In this document: one piece after another, positions 46,048 to 55,898 of the stretch
How the letters are laid out: every line of letters starts with the position of its first letter
Numbering within the stretch: the first letter of the stretch is position 1
Assembly (NCBI RefSeq): GCF_900185015.1
Contig: NZ_FXYD01000002.1
Location: forward strand, 558,001 to 622,000
From: Octadecabacter ascidiaceicola
GTDB taxonomy: Bacteria > Pseudomonadota > Alphaproteobacteria > Rhodobacterales > Rhodobacteraceae
Direction: 5' to 3'
Length of the DNA stretch: 64,000 bases
Position numbers and translations under genes: made by a program
Notes under the pieces: model-generated
Database searches by the model: none
What the model saw: the letters and a program-made list of their open reading frames with translations, nothing else
What the model was told of the DNA's origin: nothing

Positions 46048-47895
46048 CTAGCGTAATATTTCCGACAGGCTGTGTGTCGGTTCGCCCAATCCCGACTGCA
46101 ATGTACTGTCCGCTCCAGACAAACGCACCCGCCAATCCGATGTGAATTGATCAGCTTGTTCATCGGTTCGAATGATGCGTGGTCGAATTAGGATCAACAA
46201 TTCAGTTCTATCTTTCGAGCTATCACGATTGCGAAATGCGCTGCCTAAGAATGGGATGTCGCCAAGCCCAGGCACACGGCTGTCAGTGAGGTTGTCGCGT
46301 TCTTGGACCAAGCCACCTAGCGCAAGAGTTGCGCCGTCCCGCAAAACCACGCTGGTCGTGATCTGGCGTTGGCGAATAGTAGGGGAGTCGATCCCTGAGG
46401 TGTTTGTATTCGCTACACTGCTTACCTCTTGGCTGATCTCTAACGTCAACGTGTTTCCGGCGCCAATTTGAGGCCGCACGCGTAGAATGACGCCTGTGTC
46501 TCTGTAGTCGATGGTTGTCACGACAGGTGCACCCGCATCCTTTGTCGAAACCGCAGTTTGGGTTGCTACTGGAACCTGATCACCAATCTGTAACTCAGCT
46601 TCTTTGTTGTCCAAAACCATCAAGGTCGGAGACGAAATTATCTTCACATCCGTGGCCCCGGCTAGTGCGTTCAGAACAACTGATGAATCCCCAAAGGTAA
46701 ACAGGGACGAAAAGCCTGGGAAGTTAGGTGAAACACCGCCACTTGCCGCATCTGAAAAAGTTGTGTTGGAATTACGTTCATCCAAGAAGAACCGCACCCC
46801 GAGGGATACTTCGTCGTTTAGCGTTACTTCTGCAATGGTCGCTTCGAGGGCAACCTGCGCCGCTCTGTTGTCCAAATCATGCAGCAAACGCCCAATCTCC
46901 GCGTGTTCCGGCTGGAGCGCCCTAACAATAAGCGCGTTTCGTTCAGGATCTGCTGCAACCCGAGGCTGTTCCGACATAGACGCCGCTGGATTATCTCCAT
47001 CTGATGACGTGGCCGTGATTGTTCCTCCGCCGCCGAGTATTTGATTTAGCACTGGAGCAAGTTCCGCTGCTTGGCGGTTCTGAAGTGGATAGACCCGCGT
47101 GTATTGCTGTGACTGACCAGCCGTGCGGTCAAGTTCATGAATCCATCGTTTCGCTTCATCCATGTATTGTGAACGAGACGAGATAACGAGGACAGAATTT
47201 AAGCGGTCGTTTGGATGAAACTCAATGACACCATCAAGTAGACCACCATTACGCGCACCAAAAATCGCCTCTAGCTCTTCAACGACGGCACTGGGATCGG
47301 CTGCCTCAAGACGAACAATTGCAATGGATTTCCCACGCATAACATCGACGTCGAACAGGTTGAGCGCATCCATTGCGGACTCTAGCTGGCCTGCAGAGCC
47401 AGACAACAGTATCAAATTTCGATCACTATCGGCGACAGCATTTAACCCATCATCCGTTAGAGGGCTGAGTATTTCGACCATCTGCCCTGCAGAGATGTGC
47501 TCTAGCGGAGCTACAATGATTGTCGCATCCGTTACGCCGTCTGATCCTACGGTTTGAAATGTTCGACGACCATTGGTTCCAGCGACAATGCTGAAAATAT
47601 CACCATCAACTTCAAGGCGCGCGCCGTTTGCGTTCAGTGCGGCTTGAAACAGGTCAACAAGAGCCGATTTTGGAATTGGCCCCGTAGACTGGATCGTGAT
47701 CCGTCCCTCTAAACCGTCTTGAATTACGAAACGCTTGTCCAAAACCTCAGCAATGATAGCTTCGGCAGCGGCGGAAATACTTGCGTCCACAAGCGTAATT
47801 TCAACATTTGAATTGTTAACAATCTCGATTTCCGCTCTTGGAGTACCTCTCGGGTGATATGAAACGAGGATTAACAGGCATTGCTGAGGTGTCAA
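46048..47895 (-). CDS. gspD: Type II secretion secretin GspD, 5' end altered
   Basis: 615 residues. The N0 domain starts near residue 30 (VEITLVDASISAAAEAI), followed by N1-N3 repeats (for example VRLEAADPSAVVEELEAIFG and VYPLQNRQAAELAPVLNQIL) and the secretin core with TVVLRDGATLALGGLV and VPGLGDIPFLGSAFR. The outer-membrane channel part is complete. The first 28 residues are not a signal peptide and are encoded antisense to a flavoprotein remnant, so the original start and signal were probably lost by recombination near 47830-47860. It may no longer be exported. Confidence 0.85.
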   Translation of the reverse strand: MTPQQCLLILVSYHPRGTPRAEIEIVNNSNVEITLVDASISAAAEAIIAEVLDKRFVIQDGLEGRITIQSTGPIPKSALVDLFQAALNANGARLEVDGDIFSIVAGTNGRRTFQTVGSDGVTDATIIVAPLEHISAGQMVEILSPLTDDGLNAVADSDRNLILLSGSAGQLESAMDALNLFDVDVMRGKSIAIVRLEAADPSAVVEELEAIFGARNGGLLDGVIEFHPNDRLNSVLVISSRSQYMDEAKRWIHELDRTAGQSQQYTRVYPLQNRQAAELAPVLNQILGGGGTITATSSDGDNPAASMSEQPRVAADPERNALIVRALQPEHAEIGRLLHDLDNRAAQVALEATIAEVTLNDEVSLGVRFFLDERNSNTTFSDAASGGVSPNFPGFSSLFTFGDSSVVLNALAGATDVKIISSPTLMVLDNKEAELQIGDQVPVATQTAVSTKDAGAPVVTTIDYRDTGVILRVRPQIGAGNTLTLEISQEVSSVANTNTSGIDSPTIRQRQITTSVVLRDGATLALGGLVQERDNLTDSRVPGLGDIPFLGSAFRNRDSSKDRTELLILIRPRIIRTDEQADQFTSDWRVRLSGADSTLQSGLGEPTHSLSEILR

Positions 47896-48215
47896 AGGCG
47901 CTGAAGGATGTAGGGGTAGATGACAGCAACCTCGCGTTCAATTTGACGTGGCATGACTGGCTCAATCTGCGCTCGCTTTGCGATATTTCCGAAGTGATTA
48001 CGAAAGCGGCCGTCGCGCGCGAGAATTCTCGCGGGGCGCATTTCCGTGAAGACTTCCCAGACGCGGGTGCCATGGAAGACAGCGATTTCACTGTTGCGCA
48101 GTTGAAGGATGGTGATGTCAACGTAACCCGCGAACCCGTAAAGTTCACAATCGTAAAACCGGGCGAAACCGTGCTGCCGCATGGCGCACCAGAAACTTTG
48201 GTGGCAAACCCATGA
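47838..48215 (+). pseudogene. 3' remnant of a fumarate reductase/succinate dehydrogenase-like flavoprotein gene
   Basis: About 120 codons encoding only the C-terminal helical part of an FRD/SDH/aspartate-oxidase-type flavoprotein, with LTWHDWLNLRSLC and ENSRGAHFREDFPD; intact proteins have 500 or more residues. The FAD-binding and catalytic domains are missing, cut at the T2SS island edge. Codon content and family similarity continue to the natural stop, which overlaps the next gene (ATGA), showing it was once first in an operon with the two fumarase genes. Confidence 0.8.
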
Positions 48216-49168
48216 TACCAATACACCTCATTCAGTCCACAGCTGAAACGTTGATGGGCAAGGCCGCGATCGAAATTCCGCAGGACTATCTGGACGGGTT
48301 GCAAGAGGCTGCGCGCACGGAAGATGGCGATTTGTCGTCCTTTGTTCTGAAGGCGATGTTAGAGAACTACGAGGCGGCCAAGGAAGACCGCCGTGCCATG
48401 TGTGGCGACACGGGTGTGCCGCGGTGGTTCGTCAAGATGGGCAATGAGGCACAGGTCGAGGGCGGAATGGTCGCACTGGAGGCGGCGTTGCGACGGGCGA
48501 CGGCCACCGCCACGAATGGCGTGCCGCTGCGCCCGAACCGCGTGCACCCGCTTTGGCGCACGGATCACAACAACAACGTCGGCATAGGTGCGCCCGAGAT
48601 TGAATACGGGTACGAGCCGGAAGGCGCTTGGGTTGACCTGATTACGGTGCACAAGGGGGGGTTGTTTGGCTCTGACTATCGAATGTTGTTCCCGTCTGAC
48701 GGCGTCCAAGGGATCAAACGATTTTACCTCGATAGCCTTATGGCGTTCGGTAAACGCGGGTTAGCGTGCCAGCCTGCGATCATCGGAATCGGGCTTGGCG
48801 GGTCCAAGGACATCTGCATGAGCCTTGGAAAACGCGCATCCACCTTGCGTATTGTCGGGTCGAAAAATTCTGATCCAGAGATTGCCAAGATGGAAGCGGA
48901 ATTCAAAGAGCTCGGTAATTCCATTGGCATGTGGGCCATGGGCTTTGTCGGTAAGAACATGGTGATCGATTGCAACATCGAGGTCGGATATTGCCACACG
49001 GGTGGCATGCCGATGTCGGTGCATGCGTTCTGCCTGTCGTCGCGCCGTGCGGTGGCGCGCATTCATGCCGACGGGCGTGTCGAACACCGCACGGATCCCG
49101 ATTGGTTCACCTCCTATCAACGGCGTGAAACTGTTGACTGGCCTGCAGCCCAGGAGGCCGCAGAATGA
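48212..49168 (+). CDS. Class I fumarate hydratase / L(+)-tartrate dehydratase, alpha subunit
   Basis: 318 residues of the iron-sulfur hydro-lyase alpha family (TtdA/FumA N-terminal part). Conserved Cys for the 4Fe-4S cluster appear in MCGDTGVPRW, GGSKDICMSLG and EVGYCHTGGMP. It dehydrates a hydroxy-dicarboxylate such as malate or tartrate. Start ATG 48212 overlaps the flavoprotein stop, and its end overlaps the beta subunit gene by 4 bp. Fumarate versus tartrate specificity cannot be told. Its former promoter upstream of the flavoprotein is gone. Confidence 0.94.
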   Translation: MIPIHLIQSTAETLMGKAAIEIPQDYLDGLQEAARTEDGDLSSFVLKAMLENYEAAKEDRRAMCGDTGVPRWFVKMGNEAQVEGGMVALEAALRRATATATNGVPLRPNRVHPLWRTDHNNNVGIGAPEIEYGYEPEGAWVDLITVHKGGLFGSDYRMLFPSDGVQGIKRFYLDSLMAFGKRGLACQPAIIGIGLGGSKDICMSLGKRASTLRIVGSKNSDPEIAKMEAEFKELGNSIGMWAMGFVGKNMVIDCNIEVGYCHTGGMPMSVHAFCLSSRRAVARIHADGRVEHRTDPDWFTSYQRRETVDWPAAQEAAE

Positions 49169-49830
49169 GCATTCGTGAGGTTCGCCTGTCCACCACCCCA
49201 ACGCCCGAAGACATCACCGACCTGCGCCTAGGCGACATCGTCTACCTCGATGGCCTGATGTATACCGCGCGTGAAGGCGTCTACATGCGTGCACTGGAAG
49301 ATCAGGCGAATATCCCAATGGAACTGCCCAGCCAATCAGCGGCGAATTTCCATTGCTCTCCTGCGGCCCGGATCAACGCAGATGGCAGCTTTGATATGGG
49401 GGCTGTCAAGGCCACAGCGTCGTTTCGCTTTGCCAAGTGGTTGCCCGAATGGATGGCCAAAACCGGCGCGAAGTTAATTGTCGGCAAGGGCGGCATGACG
49501 CCTAAGGATTATAAGGAGTATTTCGTGCCCAATGGTGCTGTGTATCTGTCGACCGTCGGTTATGGTACGGGCGCCTTGCTTGGGCGTGGGGTGGAAAACG
49601 TCGAAGCCGTGCATTGGAACGAAGAACTGGGCATCGCACAAGCCATGTGGGTGTTGAAATGCAACAATATGGGGCCGTTTATCGTTGCGTCCGACATGAA
49701 TGGCGACTGCTTGTTTGAGCGCGAAAACGCAAAGATCGCCGAGAATGTGGACAGGGTCTATGAAGGGACGAAACCAGCCACCCTTAAGCGCTACGGAGAA
49801 AGCGACGATCGCACGGATGAGGTGATCTGA
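49165..49830 (+). CDS. Class I fumarate hydratase / L(+)-tartrate dehydratase, beta subunit
   Basis: 221 residues of the FumA C-terminal/TtdB family. Visible segments are LRLGDIVYLDGLMYTAREG, the active-site region AKTGAKLIVGKGGM and the conserved GYGTGALLG. It pairs with the alpha subunit encoded just before it, with an ATGA overlap indicating coupled translation. Confidence 0.94.
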   Translation: MSIREVRLSTTPTPEDITDLRLGDIVYLDGLMYTAREGVYMRALEDQANIPMELPSQSAANFHCSPAARINADGSFDMGAVKATASFRFAKWLPEWMAKTGAKLIVGKGGMTPKDYKEYFVPNGAVYLSTVGYGTGALLGRGVENVEAVHWNEELGIAQAMWVLKCNNMGPFIVASDMNGDCLFERENAKIAENVDRVYEGTKPATLKRYGESDDRTDEVI

Positions 49831-50259
49831 TCTCATACCTACGAATGAACCAAAAAAGAAAAGCCGTCAGCTAAGGGCAGGTAAAGTAATTATAAGTGTT
49901 TTTTCAGGTGCCTATGTCGTTGGTGTAAGGCCGCATGGGCACTATTTAACTGAGTAGAGCACGCTGATTTCCCCTTTCTCTGTTCAGAGCATCTAAGAAT
50001 GGCGCTGCTCGTTGACGTACCTGTTTGGCTTTTTCAGTTTTGCCCGAGTTGAATAGGCGACCTTCGTCACCGTTGACTTTTCAACTAACTTTCATAAGTT
50101 TATAGTTCTTGACCGTAGCTTTGAATTGTAACGACTTTCTGATTTTCTAATAGTAGTCCGTATCTCAGAATTTGTAGTGACCCCGGAGAAAAGTTTATTG
50201 CTTTTCAACTCTAAAAGCGGATCATTTAAGTAACCGTTTACGAAAGTCGACCTCATCTG
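49831..50259. other. 429-bp AT-rich intergenic region
   Basis: No gene is supported. All frames are broken by stops, apart from a chance antisense frame running into the next gene. The region is AT-richer than its neighbours and probably carries the promoter of the second type I exporter. I see no strong terminator after the fumarase genes and no clear inverted repeat. Confidence 0.5.
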
Positions 50260-52014
50260 ATGATTGTCAAAGAACCTACCCGTGCTGAAGTCCAAGCGGG
50301 GCAAGCTGAGCTTTTGCAGGTGCGCAAACGCTCGCGTGGTTTGTACTGGTTTGTTGCGATTTTCAGCAGTTTTGTGAATGCGCTTTTGCTGACCGGCCCT
50401 CTTTATATGCTTAACGTCTATGGCAGCGTTCTCGGGTCGCGGTCGTTTGAGACCCTGGTCGCGTTGTCTGTGCTTGTCGCATTCATGTATTTGATGATGG
50501 GGATTTTGGACTTCGCGCGTGGGCGGATTATGGGGCGTATTGGGGCACAGTTCCAAGCAAATCTGGATAAGCGAGTTTACGATTCATCCATGCGCGCAAG
50601 AGCCGCAGGTTTCGTTCTTTCTGAGGCTGCGACAGGCCAGCGTGATCTTCAAGCCGTTCAACAATCCATCACCGCACCTGTTGCAATGGCAAAGTTTGAC
50701 TTGCCTTGGACCGCGGTCTTTCTGTTCGGGATATTCATTTTCCATGCTTACCTTGGCTACCTTGCGTTGGTTGGCGGGGCGTTACTCGTGGCGATTGCTA
50801 TAGTAAATCAAGTGAGCGCCAAGCGCCCGCTTGAAGTGTCTAACACTGCGACGCTTCGGTCAGAAAACATGGGTGAACAACTGCGCGGCAATGCCGATAC
50901 GATTCAGGCCCTTGGTATGCGGGGGGCGGCGTTTCAGCGGTGGCTTGATCTACGCAATACGTCGCTTCGGGCCGGCATTCGGGCAGGGGATCTTGCAGGG
51001 GGATTTGGAAGCCTGACCAAGTCATTGCGGCTGTTTTTGCAATCGGCAATGTTGGGCATGGGCGCTTACCTTGTCCTTCAAAACGAATTGACACCGGGTG
51101 CGATGATCGCGGGTTCCATCCTTCTCGGGCGGGCACTGGCGCCGGTTGAGTTGCTGGTGAGCCAGTGGCCTGTGCTCAACCGGGGGCGCATTGGTTGGAC
51201 CAATTTGACCCGCCTTCTCGGGGCGATACCTGAAGCGAAACATCGCACACAATTACCAGTTCCCAAAGCATCGATCGTCGCCGATCAAGTGACCATTGTT
51301 CCCCCGGGCCAGACCAAAGCGAGCCTTCGAATGGTGTCATTTGCCGTGAACCCGGGTGAGGCTGTTGGCGTGATCGGGCCGTCTGGTGCAGGTAAGTCAA
51401 CATTGGCACGCGCGCTTGTGGCGCTATGGCAGCCAATCAGCGGTACGATCCGCTTAGATGGCGCGACGCTGGATCAATACGAACCGGATGTTCTTGGCTC
51501 CTATGTTGGCTATTTGCCCCAAACGGTTACGCTTTTGAACGGAACGATCCGCGACAACATTGCGCGGATGTCTGTCGATCCAGACGATGCCGCAGTCATT
51601 AAGGCCGCTAAACGTGCCGCTGCGCATGATCTTATCCTCCAGTTGCCAGATGGTTACGATACAGTTGTCGATAGCATCGGCGGGCAGCTGTCTGGAGGGC
51701 AAGTTCAGCGGATCGGCCTTGCGCGTGCGATGTATGGCGATCCGGTGTTTTTGGTGCTGGATGAACCTAATTCGAACCTAGACAACGAGGGATCGATTGC
51801 GGTGAACAACGCCATCCGGCTAATGCGAGAAGAGGGGCGTTGCGTTTTTGTAATGGCCCACCGTCCTGCTGCAATCGAGCAATGTGATAAACTGATGTAT
51901 CTTGACGGCGGCATCTTACGGGCGTTCGGGCCCACAGAAGCGGTTAAGGCGAAAATCCTCGCGAATAGGGCAGAGATTGCTCAGGTTAAAGGTAGCGGCG
52001 GGGGTGTTACATGA
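50260..52014 (+). CDS. Type I secretion ABC transporter (PrtD-like)
   Basis: 584 residues. A six-helix permease domain (about 25-310) precedes a nucleotide-binding domain (about 330-560) with Walker [10 protein letters not shown], signature [15 protein letters not shown], Walker [13 protein letters not shown] and the switch His in MAHRP. It has no C39-like domain, which is the PrtD/AprD subtype used for RTX proteases, lipases and similar proteins. The partner hlyD-like gene overlaps by 4 bp. No TolC or secreted protein gene is adjacent. Confidence 0.93.
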   Translation: MIVKEPTRAEVQAGQAELLQVRKRSRGLYWFVAIFSSFVNALLLTGPLYMLNVYGSVLGSRSFETLVALSVLVAFMYLMMGILDFARGRIMGRIGAQFQANLDKRVYDSSMRARAAGFVLSEAATGQRDLQAVQQSITAPVAMAKFDLPWTAVFLFGIFIFHAYLGYLALVGGALLVAIAIVNQVSAKRPLEVSNTATLRSENMGEQLRGNADTIQALGMRGAAFQRWLDLRNTSLRAGIRAGDLAGGFGSLTKSLRLFLQSAMLGMGAYLVLQNELTPGAMIAGSILLGRALAPVELLVSQWPVLNRGRIGWTNLTRLLGAIPEAKHRTQLPVPKASIVADQVTIVPPGQTKASLRMVSFAVNPGEAVGVIGPSGAGKSTLARALVALWQPISGTIRLDGATLDQYEPDVLGSYVGYLPQTVTLLNGTIRDNIARMSVDPDDAAVIKAAKRAAAHDLILQLPDGYDTVVDSIGGQLSGGQVQRIGLARAMYGDPVFLVLDEPNSNLDNEGSIAVNNAIRLMREEGRCVFVMAHRPAAIEQCDKLMYLDGGILRAFGPTEAVKAKILANRAEIAQVKGSGGGVT

Positions 52015-53291
52015 GAACGGAATGGTCTGCCCGCCGCCCATTGATGGTTGGTTTGTTGGCGCTTGTGGTTCTGGTTGGTGGTTTTGGTGGCTGGGCAATG
52101 ACCGCGCAAATCAGCGGAGCGATCATCGCCAGCGGCTTGATCGAGGTCGACCAAAATCGCCAAGTTGTGCAGCACCTTGACGGTGGTGAAGTGACGCAAA
52201 TTTTGGTCGATGAGGGCGATCTTGTCGCTGAAGGTGATCTGCTGCTACGGCTTGATGCGCAAGACCTGCAAGCAGAACTGGCCGTGATTGAAGGGCAGCT
52301 ATTTGAAGTGTTGGCGCGCCGCGCGCGATTTGAAGCGGAACGTGACGGCGCTGAAACGCTTACGTTTGATCCGCTCTTGGTTGGCAATGTAGATGACCTG
52401 ACGACAGGGCAGCAAAACCTCTTCACAGCGCGTTTAGAAAGCGAAACGCGTCGCACGGAACAATTGTTAAATCGCAAGGATCAGATCAGTTCACAGGTTC
52501 GCGGGATTGTTGCGCAGCAAGCAGCGGTTGAAATTCAGCTTACTTTGATTGACGAAGAACTAACCAACCAGCAGGCATTGCTTGATCGCGGGTTAGCGCA
52601 GGCGTCTGTGGTGCTGAATCTTGAGCGAGAAAAAGCACGGCTTGCGGGGCAAGTCGGGGAGCTGGCCGCTTCAGCGGGGGGGGCACAAGAGCGTAACACC
52701 GAAATTGAGATTGAAATTCTTGGTTTGCAAACTGCACGGCGCGAAGAGGCAATCACCCGCCTGCGTGATCTTCAGTTTAACGAATTGGAACTGCGTGAGC
52801 GGCGCACAAGTGTCTTGCGCCGCCTTGATCGGTTGGACATCCGCGCACCTGTCAGCGGTATCGTCTACGGTCTGACTGTTTTCGGCTCACGCGCTGTCGT
52901 GAAGCCTGGCGATCCGTTGCTATATCTCGTGCCGCAAGATCGCCCGCTGGTGATCGCAACACAGGTCTCGCCGAATGATGTGGATGTGTTGACCATCGGC
53001 CAGCAAGTTAGTCTGCGATTTACCGCCCTTGATGATCGCACAACGCCAGAACTATACGGCACGGTCGCGGTGGTTTCCGCGGATGCGTTTACTGACAGCG
53101 CAACACGTGCTTCCTATTTCCGCGCCGAAATTCGCCTCAACGATGGTGAGCTTGCCCGCCTTGCGGATGGCACGACATTGATTCCGGGCATGCCTGTGGA
53201 AGCATTCATAAGAACTGCGGATCGTACACCAATCAACTACCTAACCCGTCCTTTGACAGACTATATTGCGCGCGTGTTCCGTGATGGATGA
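52011..53291 (+). CDS. HlyD-family adaptor (PrtE-like)
   Basis: 426 residues with one N-terminal membrane helix (about 10-33), the lipoyl half motif [19 protein letters not shown], long coiled coils (about 90-265), and the second lipoyl half [17 protein letters not shown] followed by the barrel domain. Together with the ABC protein before it, it makes the inner part of a second type I secretion system distinct from that at 9825-13246. The outer-membrane channel is presumably supplied from elsewhere. Confidence 0.93.
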   Translation: MRTEWSARRPLMVGLLALVVLVGGFGGWAMTAQISGAIIASGLIEVDQNRQVVQHLDGGEVTQILVDEGDLVAEGDLLLRLDAQDLQAELAVIEGQLFEVLARRARFEAERDGAETLTFDPLLVGNVDDLTTGQQNLFTARLESETRRTEQLLNRKDQISSQVRGIVAQQAAVEIQLTLIDEELTNQQALLDRGLAQASVVLNLEREKARLAGQVGELAASAGGAQERNTEIEIEILGLQTARREEAITRLRDLQFNELELRERRTSVLRRLDRLDIRAPVSGIVYGLTVFGSRAVVKPGDPLLYLVPQDRPLVIATQVSPNDVDVLTIGQQVSLRFTALDDRTTPELYGTVAVVSADAFTDSATRASYFRAEIRLNDGELARLADGTTLIPGMPVEAFIRTADRTPINYLTRPLTDYIARVFRDG

Positions 53292-53308
53292 TTGAAAATA
53301 GTGCGTCG

Positions 53309-53855
53309 CTATCCCAATAGATCGCGGGCAATTCTTGCAAAGATGGCTGCACCGACGGGGATCAGGTCATCTGGAAAATCGTAGTCGGGGTTATGTAGGG
53401 CGGCGTAATCCTCGCCCGGTCCAAGGCAAAGCATCGCGGCCTTCGCATCCCAACCAAACACTCCAAACTCTTGCGCCGCTTTCGTAGCAATGTTTCGCGC
53501 TGACGTTTCAAAATTTTCCATGCCTGCATCAGCCGTGGTTCGTAATGTAGCGTAGATTTCAGCGTCTCCGGGGGCCACGCCAAATGTGGGCTCGCCGATC
53601 TGGGCATGGGTGATCGTTACTAGCCGGAAGTCATCATCCAGTGCGCCACCTCGTCCAAGCGCGTCAAGCGCGGGGATGATCTGTGCAACAGCTAATGCTG
53701 GGGAAAGGCCATCCTCGGGGTCAGCTGCATGGGCGGTCTTGCCCGTCAACTTGATCTTCAGCCCAAGGGACGCACAGTTGATCAGCCCTGCGCAGGTCGA
53801 AACATATGGGCCTCGTTTGATTGGGCTATTCGCGTTTGAATGCGCCGGAAAAAGT
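53309..53855 (-). pseudogene. M20 amidohydrolase remnant (C-terminal half)
   Basis: The frame read from about 53855 down to 53309 encodes about 180 residues of an M20 hippurate-hydrolase-like enzyme: GLINCASLGLKIKLTGKTAH with the dimer-domain His, then PGEDYAALHNPDYDFPDD at the end. The N-terminal catalytic half with the HACGHD and EE metal motifs is missing, replaced by the promoter region of the divergent TIM-barrel gene. No start codon fits. It was probably part of the same catabolic unit. Confidence 0.75.
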
Positions 53856-53931
53856 TGTCGAGACCATGTATAAGAATGATAGCAAACACTAGATGTTCAG
53901 TTAAATTGATTGCGACATGTTGGAGGGTAGA

Positions 53932-54747
53932 ATGAATTTTGCTTTGAACCACATGACGGTTCCCAATTTGGGCTATGCCGAGTTTCTTGACTTGGCGGCA
54001 AAGCTTGGTTGCATTGGCGTAGAAGTTCGCAACGATATTACCCGAGAGCTGTTCGATGGCATGGACCCAGCTGAGGCCGGTAAATTGGCCAGCGACAAAG
54101 GTTTGCGGATACTGGGATTAAGCCAAGTATACCCGTTCAATGACTGGACCACTGAACGGGAAACGGCCGTTCGCGAACTGATTGAAACAGCAACCGCCGC
54201 TGGTGCAGAAACCGTCAACCTTATTCCCCGTAATGACGGCACGGCGATGGGTGATGGGGAACGACAATCCAATCTACAGACCGCGCTAACGGCAATCCTG
54301 CCGATGTTGCAGGACGCGAACATCGACGCATTGGTCGAACCGCTCGGATTTCAGCGGTCTTCTTTGCGTTCAAAGGCTGAACTAGTTGAGACGATCAATT
54401 CGATCGGTGGTTCGGGCCACATCAAAATGGTGCACGATACATTCCATCATACGCTTGCTGGGGGAGGCGACGTGTTCGCAAAATCGACGGGTATTGTGCA
54501 TATTTCGGCTGTCACCGAGGCCGGATTGCGTTTTGAAGACATGGAAGACGAACATCGGGTGCTCGTGGATGCGCGGGATCGCCTCGGGAATATTGAACAA
54601 ATCAACGCCTTAGTAAAAAGCGGCTACACTGGGGCGTTCTCTTATGAATGTTTCTCGCCTGTCGTCCACGCAATGTCAGATCCTTATGCCGAGATAAACG
54701 CATCATTCGAGTTTATCAGTGACCAGCTAAGGTCCTGGACCGCTTGA
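53932..54747 (+). CDS. TIM-barrel sugar isomerase/epimerase-like protein
   Basis: 271 residues of the AP endonuclease 2/xylose isomerase-like TIM-barrel family (IolE/Hyi-like). It starts NFALNHMTVPNLGYAEFLDL, with the conserved IDALVEPLGF, IKMVHDTFHH and YTGAFSYECFSP segments that supply metal ligands (Glu, His, Glu). ATG 53932 has GGAGG five bases upstream; the ATG at 53917 is rejected because the ribosome site would lie inside the gene. Possible hydroxypyruvate or ketose isomerase; the substrate is unknown. First gene of a four-gene unit. Confidence 0.85.
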   Translation: MNFALNHMTVPNLGYAEFLDLAAKLGCIGVEVRNDITRELFDGMDPAEAGKLASDKGLRILGLSQVYPFNDWTTERETAVRELIETATAAGAETVNLIPRNDGTAMGDGERQSNLQTALTAILPMLQDANIDALVEPLGFQRSSLRSKAELVETINSIGGSGHIKMVHDTFHHTLAGGGDVFAKSTGIVHISAVTEAGLRFEDMEDEHRVLVDARDRLGNIEQINALVKSGYTGAFSYECFSPVVHAMSDPYAEINASFEFISDQLRSWTA

Positions 54748-54848
54748 TCATCCTCGAACGCTAACTTCGCTAGACTTGCGTTGTGAATTCGGTCAGGATT
54801 TTTCAGTCACGACATATCGCGTGGCATCATTGCCTAAAGGGACACTTC

Positions 54849-55898
54849 ATGCGTGACAGCTTCGACAACCCATATATTCAAACCGGTCTGCCAGAATTTC
54901 AGCATATGCCGAAGGATGACGCGTCAAACGTGATGGCCTTATTGGCGAAATGCCCTGCGCACAAAGCCACGCCATTGTTGGACATGCCGGAGCTGGCCGA
55001 ACAAATCGGCGTCGCACAGCTGCACGTAAAGGACGAACGCGGTCGCATGGGGTTGGGCAGTTTCAAAGCACTGGGCGCCGCCTATGCGATTGCCTGTGAA
55101 GCTGCGGATCGGGTGGTAGACGGTCATTGGGAAACTGCGTTAACGGGCGAAGTCTTCATCACGGCAAGCGCCGGAAACCATGGGTTGTCTGTGGCCGCCG
55201 GCGCGCGATTGTTTGGGGCAAAAGCGATCATCTATCTAGCCGAGAGTGTACCGGAAGCATTCGCAGACAGGCTAAGGGCCATCGGAGCCGATGTTGTTCG
55301 CGCTGGGGCCACCTATGAAGACAGCTTGGATGCGGCAAACGAAAGTGCTGATGCAGGGCAGGGCACGTTGCTGTCTGACGGCTCTTGGCCCGGATATACG
55401 ACACTGCCGTCGCGGGTGATGGAAGGGTATTTGCAGCTCGCCGTAGAGGTGGCTGAGCAAATTGATGAACCACCTACACATATCTTCCTACAGGCCGGTG
55501 TTGGCGGTTTGGCAGCGGCAGTCGCGGCTTATGCACGTGCCGTTTGGACGGACGGGCCTGTGATTGTTGTTGTAGAACCTGACGCAGCGCCTGCGCTGAT
55601 TGAAAGCATGCGTGCAGGGGAGATCGTGACGACAGAGGGCCCCGTTTCGGAAATGGGGCGCCTTGATTGCAAAACTCCGTCCATGATTGCGCTGGCGGGT
55701 CTGGCGCGGGATGCGAATACATTTGTGACCATCACCGAAGATGACGCATCCCAAGCGGTGAATGTTCTGGCTGAACACGGCCTGACAACCACCCCGTCTG
55801 GCGGCGCAGGTTTTGCTGCGGCTCTGAATGGGTTTGACGGCATGGCTCCTGACGCGCGCGTACTGGTGATCCTCAGCGAAGGCGCCGAGGATGTCTGA
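54849..55898 (+). CDS. PLP-dependent diaminopropionate ammonia-lyase-like enzyme
   Basis: 349 residues of the tryptophan-synthase-beta fold (type II) PLP family. The PLP Lys is in RMGLGSFKALGAAYAI, which matches the KDER-R-GL-FK pattern of DpaL; the substrate loop TASAGNHGLSVA and the phosphate loop GVGGLAAAVA are present. DpaL turns 2,3-diaminopropionate into pyruvate and ammonia; threonine and serine dehydratase-like activities are alternatives. It is shorter than E. coli DpaL (about 398). ATG 54849 is used; upstream codons lack homology. It overlaps the M24 gene by 8 bp. Confidence 0.88.
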   Translation: MRDSFDNPYIQTGLPEFQHMPKDDASNVMALLAKCPAHKATPLLDMPELAEQIGVAQLHVKDERGRMGLGSFKALGAAYAIACEAADRVVDGHWETALTGEVFITASAGNHGLSVAAGARLFGAKAIIYLAESVPEAFADRLRAIGADVVRAGATYEDSLDAANESADAGQGTLLSDGSWPGYTTLPSRVMEGYLQLAVEVAEQIDEPPTHIFLQAGVGGLAAAVAAYARAVWTDGPVIVVVEPDAAPALIESMRAGEIVTTEGPVSEMGRLDCKTPSMIALAGLARDANTFVTITEDDASQAVNVLAEHGLTTTPSGGAGFAAALNGFDGMAPDARVLVILSEGAEDV

